Assembly: GCF_032884065.1 (NCBI RefSeq)
Contig: NW_027063627.1
Coordinates: 234,001-298,000, forward strand
Direction: 5' to 3'
From: Artemia franciscana
Lineage: Eukaryota > Arthropoda > Branchiopoda > Anostraca > Artemiidae
DNA: 64,000 nucleotides
Shown: positions 32,837 to 44,560 of the stretch, one piece after another
Layout of the letters: every line of letters begins with the position of its first letter
How positions within the stretch are numbered: position 1 is the stretch's first letter
The notes under the pieces: model-generated
Database searches by the model: none
What the model was told of the DNA's origin: nothing
Seen by the model: the letters and a program-made list of their open reading frames with translations, nothing else
Made by a program: the position numbers and the translations under genes

Positions 32837-33705
32837 TCAAAACCGTCTCCACGGACTGGCATCAATGACACGTACAGCGCCTCAAGTGTTGTTTCAATTT
32901 TAACTCTGTATGGAATGTAGATATATCCATTGGACAATTATAGCAAATCTCTTTGTTCTTTTCACCCTCACTTAAAACTCGACTAATGTGGGGAATTGGA
33001 AAAAAAAATGTCCAATTTGATCAGGTACACTAGCAGGCTCGTAAAGAAGGCATACCCAGTGTTTCACCGATTCGTTGGACGGAGCCCTCACTGAATATAA
33101 AATCCCCTTTGTTTCTTTAATTTCACTCTCTCCATACCATGCATCATACTTTAAAACTGTAACACCAATCTTTAAATGCTCGTTAGCCCTCTCAAAAATG
33201 TCTTGTCTCCTTAAGTGTTTATTGTCCCTTTAAACAGTTAAAATCTACTTTAGGAAACTGCCCCCTCCCCTCCCCCATTAACTGCCAAATTGTCTAAAAG
33301 TGTCTTACTGGCATGCTTTGCCGTGGGTCTATGCCCTGGACAAGGACCGCGTAGTTGAAGCACTCTAAGCCCGTATCGAAACATAAGGGTGGTATACCTC
33401 TACACCGCTTTAAATCTTCATTATATTTTATAAAATTCTTCTTTCCCCTCCCGCCTCTCAAAGCCAATTCCTTTTTAAACTTTGTAACATTTAAATGTAA
33501 ACTTTCAGTAAACAAAACCACAGAACTGCTCCCATTTCCATTGTAATTTCCTCCCTGTTATAAATATTTCCCACTTCCGAAAAAACTCCCTCAAAATTGT
33601 GGAAGTCCTGGTGAAACGTCTGTATCTCTTTTTTCACGTAGTGCGAGAACACCTCACTCGGCTTTTCATTTTAACGAAAAGCGGTGGATGGTTTTACGCC
33701 ATCCC
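32837..33705 (-). pseudogene. Polinton/adintovirus-type DNA polymerase B fossil, N-terminal part
   Basis: Minus-strand frames in order give FSHYVKKEIQTFHQDFHNF and IYNREEITMEMGAVLWF, then ESLHLNVTKFKKELALRGG and DTGLECFNYAVL, then VKHWVCLLYEPASVPDQIGH and ICYNCPMDISTFHTELKLKQ with HLRRC. The order fits the N-terminus of Polinton-type polymerases: a substrate-like leader, the ECFxYAVL segment, and a C2H2-like zinc finger before the region found at 29532. Frameshifts and stops separate the pieces, so it is a fossil. It reads into the hAT-like insertion. Confidence 0.6.
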
Positions 33706-36149
33706 TACCTCCCCCTCCCGAATCTGTCGTTCAAAAACGGTCCGAATCTTTCTAATAGAAAAAAATCACGACTTACATATTTATATTATCGTTTTTTTTT
33801 TTAATATCACCATTGAATTTTTTGTTTTAAGTATATTTATTGTGATTTTAAGACATTGAAAAAAAGTACAAAAAATCAGTTTGAAAATGTAAGTAAAAAA
33901 CAGTTACCCCCCCCCTCCCTCCGAGGGGGTATAGAGCCCTGTTATATGCATTACGATTCTATGTCCATCCATTTCTTGTTCACAGCCAGAAAAATATCTT
34001 AATGGGGAGATGGACCCTGTCGTACTCATAAAACGTATTCGACTAATATTTATGTTAAGGCTTGGCTTCAATAATAGTCTATGGACTAATAGAGTTCCCG
34101 TTCACAATTAGACAAAGATTTTAATAGGGAGATTGACAGTATCGCACTCATAATAAATATTCTACTAATACTCATGTTAATGATTGGGTTTAATTATAAT
34201 CCATGGACCGAATGCAAATGTTTAAGAATAACTAGTAGGAAGGGGTGTTTTTTTTAAACTAATGATTATACATGATGTATAAACATATAAAATTCAGTAA
34301 GTGCTCTTTTTTAGATTTCACATTGCGTTTTACCGTAACTTGAAGGTCCAGGTTCAAAATATTTCATGGACTGAATTCATAGCTCAAGAATAGCTAGTAG
34401 GGAGTGGTGATTGTAAAACTATAGCTGATATACATACAGTTTGGTAACATAAAGGGGACTGTAAATATCATTTGATAAACCGAAACTGTATAAGAAACAG
34501 TACCCATCCGCTAAGCATATAACAAAAAATATTTAGATCACAAACCTCTTGTATGGTAGGATCCTTGTTAAGATTTTTTTTTATTAAACATCATGTTTGA
34601 TTAAGGTCACTTCATCTAATGAAAATAATTGAACGATCATACTTTTAAATCAAAATGTTTGGCTGGGATAAGGGTGGTACTGGCCGCTCGTATTCGTGGC
34701 GCTGTTTCGGAAAGAATATCTGGTATTCATTTTGAAGAATTTTCTTATTGCCCTGGAAGTCGTGATAACAACATGGGCCAGCTTGTACAGATAAAATGGT
34801 CTCACCAAGAGTATATTGTTTCTGGAAAAATTTTAAATCACGTAGAAGTTTTTAGCTGGATACGAGGGACTAGCAACTCCAAATAGTCCTAGGAATGGGG
34901 GGAGAACATGGCGCTTAAACTGCATAAAATGCCCCGGGGTATATGGTGCTTAAAGTAATGAGTATACATGGTGCTTAAAAGTAGAGATGGGATACTACTC
35001 TTATTTCTATTATTATTTTTATTAACCTTACTTTGAAATTTTTTTTTTTGTCAGGTTGAATGTATCTAACTAATGGTTCTAGAAAATGGGGTAAAGGCTC
35101 AATCGGACAGAAGTTAGAAGTTCTTTTTAAGAAGAAAAAATGATTGGGGCCACTGCTGCAAAGTGGTTCAATCTGGAATTTTGTGGCACCTGGACATTAC
35201 TTCTATTATGAAGTGTAAAAAAAGGCTGTGGGTTGAAAATTCTTAGGCAGATAATCGATTTAGAATTTTCAAAAAAAAATGATACATTGAGCTTCCCATA
35301 TTCAGCGGTAGCAATGCCACGGGATGGTGCATTCTCTCTCAAAGATACACATAGTTTAAACAAAATTAGCGATCTATAATAAATATAAAATAGTTTTTTA
35401 TGACTATGTCCCGAATTCGTAATTATACAGATCACCAAATGCCGTGTATATTTTCGGATGAAATAGCTTTTGGATTGCTCATTGACATTGCATTCCATAG
35501 AACATAAGTCGAGATATCACCTTCGTCAGCTTTAATTTTTGCGAAAGTTAATATCACGAAAGTAACTGATATTTTGGTTCATTGGACAGTAACTTCTTTT
35601 CGAATTAAACTGTGATATATAGTTAACTAACGAATATCTGAAGTCGGTCAGCTGTAAATATGAAAAAGTGACATCCAAATAAAACAATTTTTTGGCCAAA
35701 TGCTCGCCTATGTTTCCAAGGAGTAACTAATAGTATTTATTAAATAAACTAAAAGTAAGCGCCCAAAAATAATGCCATTTATCGTGATGAAATGCATCTT
35801 TACAGTGTTTTTCTGTGATGTTACATCTTCTTCTTTATTTATATATAATCCTTGGCTTGAACTGGCTCTAGTTGTAAAAGCCGGGAAGTTACTTCTTATC
35901 TGGGATTATGGCTTCTCGTTCTCGAGAAGTTCTAAGTAGTTGAACTTCTTGATATGGGAACTTATTTAGGAAGAGATTACTTTCAATACAACTTTGGGTC
36001 ATCTTGAAGGTTCCCAGACCTAATCGTAAGACTTGCTATTTTGAGTGTCACAGCTAAAATAAACTCACCTGGAAGTTTAATTGTTTCTACTATGTTTGTA
36101 ATACAATAAATTATGCTAAATTTAAAATAAAAGTCAATGAAATTTTATC
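33706..36149. other. Intron, no recognised gene; local repeats
   Basis: Between about 33950 and 34460 two short families alternate: a 120-base unit (AAATATCTTAATGGGGAGAT and AGATTTTAATAGGGAGATTG) and a unit with TAAGAATAACTAGTAGGAAG and CAAGAATAGCTAGTAGGGAG. A minus-strand 123-codon frame at 35127-35498 and an 85-codon plus-strand frame at 34629-34886 carry no recognised domain. The palmitoyltransferase missing exon was not found. Confidence 0.4.
34629..34886 (+). CDS. Unrecognised small open frame
   Basis: An 85-codon frame whose composition looks more protein-like than its surroundings: LAARIRGAVSERISGIHF, SYCPGSRDNNMGQLVQIKW, then SGKILNHVEVFSWIRG. I recognise no family and see no splice context that ties it to the palmitoyltransferase. 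It may be a fragment of a transposon-encoded or viral-type protein near the polymerase fossil, or chance. Confidence 0.25.
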   Translation: MNDHTFKSKCLAGIRVVLAARIRGAVSERISGIHFEEFSYCPGSRDNNMGQLVQIKWSHQEYIVSGKILNHVEVFSWIRGTSNSK

Positions 36150-36520
36150 AGTCAGTTATAGTACTGCTATTACTAACTACTCCCTGCTGCATCAAGCCGC
36201 CAGATGCCAACACAGCTACGCACTCTCCTCGCCCAATCTATTCAAATCCTCTCTTTTTACGCCCTCCCAAAAAGTTTCCATTTCTCTTAAATTTTTCTTT
36301 ACGGCCTCTTTTTACCCCATTCACGGACGACCTGCTTTTCGTTTGGTCCTAGAGGGTTGTCCAATAAGGACGGTCTTGGGCAATCTGTCATCTTTCATTC
36401 GCAGAACGTGTCCTAGCCATCTCAACCTTTCTCTCTTTATTGCTTTTGACGCGGGATTGAACCACAATTTTGTGCAGCTTACTGTTAGAGAAATGTTTTG
36501 TCAGACGGGTACTAAAAACA
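36150..36520 (-). pseudogene. RTE-type LINE C-terminal fragment
   Basis: The minus strand reads AIKRERLRWLGHVLRMKDDR, then LPKTVLIGQPSRTKRKAGRP, then after a stop EAVKKNLREMETFWEGVKRE and DLNRLG. This is the very C-terminus of the same LINE family as 55985-57020. It ends towards 36150 in TAGTAATAGCAGTA, matching the TAG-rich 3' tail. The rest of the element is absent (5' truncation). The overlapping plus-strand frames are artefacts. Confidence 0.8.
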
Positions 36521-39500
36521 GTTCGCAGGCAATTTCTCTGGAAAATATCTAGTAAATTCTTTTCCGTCTTTCAATGCGCCCAGTATTGTACTTGGTGTGT
36601 AATAACCGTTTGAATTTCTTTATGGCGAAGTTTTGGTTTTAATTATTATTTTATTGTTTATTCCCTTTTTTGCGTTGAAATGGGTGCTTTCAATTCAATT
36701 TTTCTGCTGAATCTGGAATTCTTATCATAAATTTCTATCGTTTGTAAAAAAGAATTTTCCCGTAATATAATATTTTACGTAATTTGCAAAAGGAACAAAA
36801 ACATAGAAATATTAAATGTACATTCAGGATCCCCCTGTTTGAGCATAGGAAAGGTCTTTCTAAACTTCTCATTTTTTAATTTTGTTTTGAGGAGAAGGTG
36901 GCCTTAATTCTTTGATTTAAACAGTTTAGTCTTTGGAGGTCTAATATATTACAAAAGATATTAAGATGGATTGTTGAGAACATTCTAAAAGAGACCAATC
37001 TGTTTGGTCTCTCGTAAGGATTCATAAATTTTTAAAGTATTTTGGACAACCGTATTTTTCATTCTCTTTAGTTGTAGTTTCAAAATTATACTTTCAATGT
37101 CCGTTGGTTTGATTTTCTATGAATTGTCATTTCTCAGTTAGGTGAATTGATCAAACTAGACAATAGTTGTCATTACTAATACTGTTTATTTACTGGGGTC
37201 TTATATGTATTAGGCAGTATATATTTCGTTCATCCTCTCTTTTACTTATTGTCCTGAATGAATTTCAAAACGAAGTGTTTACAAATATCTTCTGGCAACG
37301 GGCTGAACTTTATCTAAAGTAATTTATCATGATTTCAATTTACATTTTTTTTTTTTTTTTTTTGCCTTCATTTCAATCGCAAATTTGAAGTGAACCGTGA
37401 TTAATAAATTCTTTATTATTAAGAGTTTCCTAAATGTTTTTTTTAAGGATGAATTAGAAACTGTATTGATAATATTTCATTAATTCTTAATTAATAAATT
37501 ATTATTAAACTGTGACTATAATCAAATGTCGATTGTTCAGCATAAAAGTTTGAAGATATATGTTGATCATTCTACTCATATTGATTTTCTATGTTTTGTA
37601 ACCTCAAATAAAAAAAAAAATTGTTGACGTTTATCCTTTCTCATTTTGTTTACATGAAATGTCATGCCGAAATAAAATTAATACTAAGTTTTGCCTTAAG
37701 CAATGGGCGTGGTTCGGCGATAAATCTCACATTTGTAGCATTTCCCATATTCTAATGTTTTCCATTTCTTCAACACGAACTGACCAAAGAACTTCGTAAA
37801 CAACCAGTACACTCATGGGAGGAAAGATTCCTTTAAAAGGAAAAAATACTTATTTTCTCTCCCCCTAGAAGGGTTCTTTTGTGCTTCCTGCATGTTAAGA
37901 AAAAAGAAGCCTAACAGTTTTGAAGGCCAATTGTTTTACATCAAATAGAAACGGTCATATATTCTTTTGGTCATATACATGCTTTAAAAGGTAAATTTCA
38001 TTTCTGTTTCTCATTAATACAAAGGCAATATCAGTTTCCCTGCAGCTGCAGTTAAAAAGATGTGTTGGATAATATCTAGGAACAAAAGGGGATTGTCAGT
38101 ATATTGCTAATTGAGCCCACCTACTTTCTTATAATCGTAAATTCTGAAATTCCCTAGAAATTGTTTTAAATGTTTGCTTAAGAGCATGGTTTATAAACTA
38201 CGTGTAGAAAAGGAAGTGTAAGCTCCCCTCACGGTTAGGGAACCTAACATCGTCAAGAAAATTTTGGAGTCGGGGAAACTCTTGATAACTAATGTCACGC
38301 TTCAGTGTAATCCCATATTACTTCCAACCATCTTGCCGGGAAGTCGAGCTCGGCTTTAAGCGCGCTAGTGCAATCGAGCAGAAAATATATCTGGACACAC
38401 ACCGCGTTAACACCTTGATATGGTAGCTCCTTGATGTCTTCTATACCGAAAAATACCACTACAAATATTAGGGGTAAGCACTCCCAGATTAAATCAATCG
38501 TAATTTTATTGCTCTTACTACCATAGCCACTTGTTTTGACTTCATGATCACAAGACAAACCTTAACTAGTCAGAGAGAACCTCTTTCGTCACCAAGAGTA
38601 AGAGGATGTGAAACAAAGAAAAATCAATTATAGGATAAACATGATTAAAAAATAACAGTCATTCAGGGAAAATCATTTTTATGGAAGTTTGAGCTTGTTA
38701 CCTGTTTCAACCAAAATTTTGAGAAAGTATGATTCATGTTTTCAGACTTTAAACATTGCCAATTTTGATGAATTTAGCTAATTGTGACTCAGTCAGTCAA
38801 TTACCTATAACGTAGTCATTGATGAGAATAAAAAGAAAATTAAGAAAAGAGAATAGCAAAGGTTTACTAAAATGAAAAAAAGAAGTTAAAAAAAGAAAAG
38901 GGGACATTTATCTGAATAATGCACGGCCGTCCTTCGTCACGCAGCACTCCCCTACTGAGAAATGGTCATAAGCACATTCTTCTTGGTCAAAATAAAATAG
39001 AGGCAATAACACTAAGCTTAAAGTTTTAAAATTGCAACTTTCCTCTTATCGCCTTTCTGGCATTTAGTTTCAATTGATATACTACTCCAAGTTTGCAGTT
39101 TGCAACTTCTGTTTGGCACATTCATCATCTGATTGAAGATTCACTGCCATCTAAGTATTTCCACCATTTGGCCATCCAAATAACGAGGGTACATGACTTG
39201 GACTCCATTGCCGAAAGACTTGGGCTTGAAAGGCCGCAGGAAGAAGTGTATAATTATAGTGCTCCCATCTCGTGAAGGGACGGTTTGGCATAGTCTGTGG
39301 TCCAAGAGGAATGCATGTACTAAACAACCCATCAACAAAAGGAAAAAATTAATGGGCCCTAGTCATTTAGTGAGAAGACTCTTGCAGCACAATTTTCTTC
39401 GTCCACTCAACTTAAAATTTGACAGGAACGAAAACTGACCAGCCGTCAAGGGGAATTGGCTCCAAAAGCCTCTGAACCTCCAACGGTTGATCCAACTCCG

Positions 39501-40351
39501 AATCTTGACCGAACCTAACTTGTATATTTGCATACTTTAAAATTAGCATAGGCAATCATTACCAAACGTCTCATGAATAATCGTGGTTAAACTATACGAG
39601 GTACAGCTACATCGGGAACGTGAAGTAACTTCTTTCTGGTTCCACCCCCATAGAATAGTTAAATAGGGAATATCAGTCGGTACAACTGAGGGTGTCGATT
39701 GAGTTAAAGGTTAAAGTGTACATGTGTGGGAAGAATAGGTATTGACCTGAAATGGGGGAGGGTATGCCCCATGGCTCGCTGCTAGGAGAGGCTAGGCCCT
39801 GGTAAGGTAATTACAACTGATTATGAAAGGCTACGAGCAGTTGCTGGTTCAGGGGCCTCATTAACACCTTTAGTTTCCGAAGAGGATCGCTCCCCTCCAC
39901 GCTCCGAGGCCAAGTGCCCCAGTAATTAGATAGGATACACCTCCATCTCCTTTATTTCTTATCGTAGAACAACTAGAGTTTACAGTTCAGTTACGATTTC
40001 CTACATTCTTTGCTCCTTATTGTGAATAATGATGTAATTTCTTTTAACTATCGACAGCCTAGAAAAGTGTTGATGAATTTGCTTGTTTCTCATTACCGAC
40101 TGCTGACTTTTCCCTCAAAATAGACGGCATTATGTTTTTTATTGTAAACAACTATTTGACTATTTTTACGATCGATAAAAAAATTGAAACATTTAAAATT
40201 GTGCCATCTCCTTTTTGATTCGGGGAGAACCGACAGGTGGTAGAACAATTTCTTCTTCCCTTTTTCTGCCAGATGCTGCTTCATCTTATTTTGTGCATTT
40301 TTTACTTCGGATGTAATTTATAATCCTATAAATTGTATTTTTTCCTTGCAG
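36521..40351. other. Intron, no recognised gene
   Basis: AT-rich with a poly-T run at 37347-37362. Frames at 38295-38558 (minus, 87 codons) and 39093-39275 (plus, 60 codons) have no recognised domain. A GC-richer patch at 39750-39930 contains CTAGGAGAGGCTAGGCCCTG and is of unknown nature. Confidence 0.35.
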
Positions 40352-40579
40352 ATGCTCGTGGTTTGCACACTCAAGAAATAGAAAGTTGGCCAGTGAGTGC
40401 GCTCCCTAGCCCAGAAGCAAAGGACACTGCAGTTATATTATCGGGCAGCTATGGTGCGGTAACAGTCCAACCTACTAGTTCTAATAGTCACTATGTGGAT
40501 GAGTTTTCTAGCAGTCCTACAGAGGTTGTGTGTTTGGAAAAAAAGTCACACTTGGATCCCCTCAATAATATATTACCAA
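40352..40579 (+). CDS. app: Palmitoyltransferase exon: cytosolic C-terminal tail, part 1
   Basis: The acceptor TTTTTTCCTTGCAG and the donor GTAAGT frame a 228-base open exon in phase 1. The translation starts (D)ARGLHTQEIESWPVSALP. This lines up with the family position where a LIDRRG-type segment begins the variable tail, except that the first Arg of RRG is Ala here. The remainder is Ser/Pro/Thr-rich and low in conservation, as expected for the disordered cytosolic tail of ZDHHC14/18 proteins. It joins the 48286 exon in phase through a split Ile codon. Assignment to this gene rests on phase, strand, position and the ARG motif. Confidence 0.75.
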
Positions 40580-41079
40580 GTAAGTTCGTTCATTCTTAGT
40601 GTTGTAGGCTGGGTTATAGGTTATTTTTATGGAATGTGGGTTATTGCTAGGTTATTGATAGATGCGATATTATGTATTTTGGGACAAAAAAGGATGCTTT
40701 TTGCATGTTTTTGAGTAAGAGTCTATAGTGTGTGAGTGGAAGTGGTGTCACAATGAGTGTCACAAAAGACTGTCTGAAACTGTTCCGTCAAGCTCTTGTT
40801 TCTTGGAACCATGACTCGTTTCAACTGGAAACTTTCGTTATAGCTGGCAGTGTAAGTATATGCTAGTTTCAAATTGAAGTTAGATTAAAATTTAAAGCTC
40901 TTAAAATGAGAGGTGGTTCCCTGTTCCCATCGCAAAATATTTTCTTATGGTGAGAGATAGGCAACTTTATATATCCGTAAAAGAGATGGTTTCCTTCGGA
41001 TTGAAGTGCGCAGCTCTTTTATACGAGTTAAGTTCTGATTCGGTGTAAATACAAGCTGGAGCCACTAAGTGGGCTTGTC
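40580..41079. other. Intron after the 40352 exon
   Basis: No recognised element or coding segment. Confidence 0.35.
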
Positions 41080-42240
41080 GCTAATTCCTCACCCTTCCCC
41101 GTCAACCTATTAGCAGAAAGGTAGGCGTATTGCAACTTGTTCGAGGAAGAATGAAACAGCCATTTTTGAGCTGTATTATTGAACTTGCAAAGTTGTCCTA
41201 TTGTCCCCCCTCCCTTGCCTCATACAACTGCCGACATTTTAGTAAACATGTAGGTGTGTGGTACCTTTCTTGAACTCGAATTACAGAAGGGTTAGTATTA
41301 TTGGAGACGTAAACCCGTGACCTCTTCCCCCTCCCTTTCCTCGCCTTTTCTTCAGAAAGGCTAACATGTTACATCCTGAAACCAATTCATACAAGGATTT
41401 CCAATCTTTTAAATGCGAGGCATAAATTTGGGCAATTAGTCCTCCAATATCCCCCTGTCCCTCCTATTCCCAACTTCTTTGAAGGAAGGTAGGCATGTTG
41501 CACCTTGTTAAACCAGAATCACGCAAGGATTTCAGTAGAATAGCGCCTCTCAACGTTCTAACGTTTTTGCAGAAAGATAGGCATGCTTTGACAAGCATGA
41601 ACCCGAATCATTTAACGACCTTCAATGTGCTTAATGAGCGACTTAAAGTGGGCTCTGGAAGCCCCTCCTTTCGGTCTTTATTTGTTCTCTAGAAAGGTTG
41701 GCATATTTATCTTATTTGAAGCGGAATCGTGCAAGGATTTTCTACCTGTATTATTGAATTCATAATAGGTGTTCCCTCCAATATGTGGCTAAATTTTAAT
41801 AGAAACATACGTGTGTCACGCAATGTTTGAACGGAATGATTTAAGGATTTTAAATATACTCGATTGGATATACAAAGTGTTTCCTTGACCCCTCCACCCC
41901 TATATCTCATTTTACTTAAAGAAAGGCAGGCATATTATATCTTGTTTGAAGTGGAATCATGCATGGATTCTCAACGTTTTTATTGCTGTATGCACAACAT
42001 GGATTGATGGCCCAACCAATGTCTCCTTGTCCCTACTATAGAATCACAGTGTCAAGCTTAGTCGCACACCAACTTCTTGGTGCATAAAAGTAGACATTTT
42101 CCATCTCTTCGTAAATGGATCCCTGTCAGGATGTCCCATCTCTGTGATAGAAAGACTTTTGTGGGACCAAGGACCTTTCTACATCTCTCCCCTTTCATCT
42201 TCAAACTTTTTAGAGGAAAGGCAGTCATTACTGTCGTTCA
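41080..42240 (+). repeat. Diverged tandem array, period roughly 130-170 bases
   Basis: About seven units each carry AGAAAGGTAGGCATGTTGCA-like, GAATCATGCAAGGATTTTCA-like and CCCCTCC phrases (for example near 41115, 41350, 41485, 41570, 41690, 41800 and 41920). Divergence is high. No protein is encoded. Confidence 0.65.
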
Positions 42241-42310
42241 AGTCCAAATTAAGCTAGAAAAAAAAAGAGTTTGAAAAAAGAAACAAGTGCAGCTCAGCAT
42301 AGAAATATAA

Positions 42311-44055
42311 TCAAACAGTTCGTGGTAACGAACTGTAGTAAGGAGCGACCCGGCTCAATAGTAAACGAAACTCTAAAAAACGGAATTTCGATGCTAAAAG
42401 ATATATCAAAAGAATCGAATTTTTATGCTGATTTCAAATATATAAGTTTCATCAAATTTAGTCTTTGTCATCAAAAGTTACGAGCCTGAGAAAATTTGCC
42501 TTATTTTGGAAAATAGGGGGTAACACCCCCTAAAAGTCATAGGATCTTAACGAAAATTACACCATCGCATTCAGCGTATCAGAGAACCCTATAGAAAAAA
42601 TTTCAAGGTCCAATCTACAAAAATGTGGAATTTCGTATTTTTTGCCAGAAGACAAATCACGGGTGCGTGTTTATTTGTTTTTTTGTTTTTTTTTTTTTTT
42701 TTTTCCCCAGGGGTCATCGTATCGACCAAGTGGTCCTAGAGTGTTGCAAGAGGGCTCATTCTAACGGAAATGAAAAGTTCTAGTGCCCTTTTTAAGTGAC
42801 CAAAAAAACTGGAGGGCACCTAGGCCCCCTCCCACGCTCATTTTTTTCCAAAATTCAACGGATCAAAATTTTGAGATAGCCATTTTGTTCCGCATAGTCT
42901 AAAACCATAATAACTATGTCTTTGGGGATGACTTACCCCCCACAGTCCCTGGGGGAGGGGCTGCAAGTTACAAACTTTGACCAATGTTTACATACAGTAA
43001 TGGTTACTGGGAAGTGTACCCACGTTATCAGGGGGATTTTTTTGGTTTAGGTGTGGGGTTCAGGGGAGGGGGCTATATGGGAGGATCTTTCCTTGGAGGA
43101 ATATTTCATTGGGGAAGAGAAATTCAATGAAAAGGGCGCAGGACTTTCTAGCATTACTATAAAAAAAAAACAATGAAAATATAAACATGAAAAAGTTTTT
43201 TCAATCGAAAGTAAGGAGAAGCATTAAAACTTAAAAAGGAACAGAGATTATTACGCATATGAGGGGTTCTAAAAATACTTTAGCATAAAGAGCGAAGTAT
43301 TTAGGAGGAGATAAACACTTCACTCTTTATGCTAAAATTTTTTTAATAATTTCAACTATTTATTCTACGGCATTTCTGATTCAGGGGTCATTCTTGAAGA
43401 ATTGGGATAAAACAAGATTTAGTGTGAAGAGCGAGGTATTAACGAGGGGACCAGCCCCCTCATATATATAATCAAAAATATAAGAATATAAAAGTTTGTT
43501 ACGTAAGTTAATTCTTAAGTTACGTATTTTTTTTTTACTAATAAAAACGTTCGTTAAGAATAAAAGATCTAGGTGCCTTTTTAAGCAACCGAAAAATTGG
43601 AGGGCAACAAGACCTCCTTCCCCACCCCTTATTTCTCAAAATCGTCTGATCAAAACTAAGAGAAAGCCATTTAGCCAAAAAAAGAATTAATACGCAAATT
43701 TCATTTTAATAATTTATGTACGGAGAGCCGAAATCAGACATGCATTAATTAAAAAACTTTCAGAAATTAAATAAAAAAAACAAGTTTTTTTAAATGAAAG
43801 TAAGGAGCGACATTAAAACTTAAAACGAACAGAAATTACTCCGTATATGAAAGGGGCTTTTCCTCCTCGACACCCCGCTCCTTGCGCTAAAGTTTGATTC
43901 TTTCTCGCAACTCTACTTTTTAAAACAATAAAAAACTTTAGCGTAAGGAGCGGGGTGTCGAGGAGGAAAAGCCCCTTTCATATACGGAGTAATTTCTGTT
44001 CGTTTTAAGTTTTAATGTCGCTCCTTACTTTCATTTAAAAAAACTTGTTTTTTTT
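42311..44055 (-). mobile_element. Hairpin-rich repeat family, copy 3 (full length, inverted)
   Basis: Reverse orientation relative to copies 1 and 2: it begins with ACAGTTCGTGGTAACGAACT and ends with the long hairpin at about 43785-44047. The middle holds the module with GCTCATTTTTTTCCAAAATT and a second hairpin at 43271-43342. The long hairpin arms (AGGGGCTTTTCCTCCTCGAC and its complement) differ from those of copy 2 over about 35 bases, yet pair almost perfectly with each other. Confidence 0.82.
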
Positions 44056-44261
44056 ATTTAATTTATTGTAAGAACTTGCTTCTGTGTTCATTGAGTTTTA
44101 TCTTCAAAAAAAGTGCGTCTTAGAAAAAAGAACATTTTAAGTTTGCACTCAAAAATTATAAAATAATATGGTCCTTTTTCTCTTATTACTCATGCGTAAT
44201 TTCTGGAAAATAGTTTTACTGAGCGTTAATCAAAACGAGAACTGGTTAAAAAGTTGAGAGG

Positions 44262-44560
44262 CTGGAGTTGATTGGTCTTTCAGAAGCACAGGATGGAATC
44301 TTGGGACTTTTCTGGAGTTTTATTGCCGACTTCAGACGGAGGCAGAAAGATGCCATTACCAGTGTGTAATCGCTGTCAAAGTCTTCTCCTGCAAGAACAA
44401 CTGTGTCTAGCATGCTAGTTTTCCAGAGTTTCGAGACGAGTACATAATCGATGCAGTTTTTGGTGGTTCCGTCAGGTGATCTCCACGTGACTTTTTGTCG
44501 CTCTCTGTGTTTGAAAAGAGTGAAAAGAGGCAGGATATTGAGGATTTGTCGGAAGTCTAG
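44262..44560 (-). pseudogene. RTE-type LINE endonuclease fragment
   Basis: On the minus strand, LFKHRERQKVTWRSPDGTTK is followed by NCIDYVLVSKLWKTSMLDTV, then AGEDFDSDYTLVMASF. This is the end of the AP-type endonuclease domain of RTE-like LINEs: TWxSPDG, then IDYVLVS, then DSDxxLV where the catalytic Asp-His is normally found. His is Tyr here. It lacks an ATG, and I see no continuation into a reverse transcriptase. Confidence 0.75.

Noticed and set aside
36137-36552. Plus-strand frames, one with a signal-peptide-like start
   Set aside because: The minus strand here is clearly the LINE C-terminus (RLRWLGHVLRMKDDR), so the plus frames are chance.
38295-38558. 87-codon minus-strand frame
   Set aside because: Slightly protein-like but with no motif, splice context or neighbouring homology; not strong enough to call a gene.
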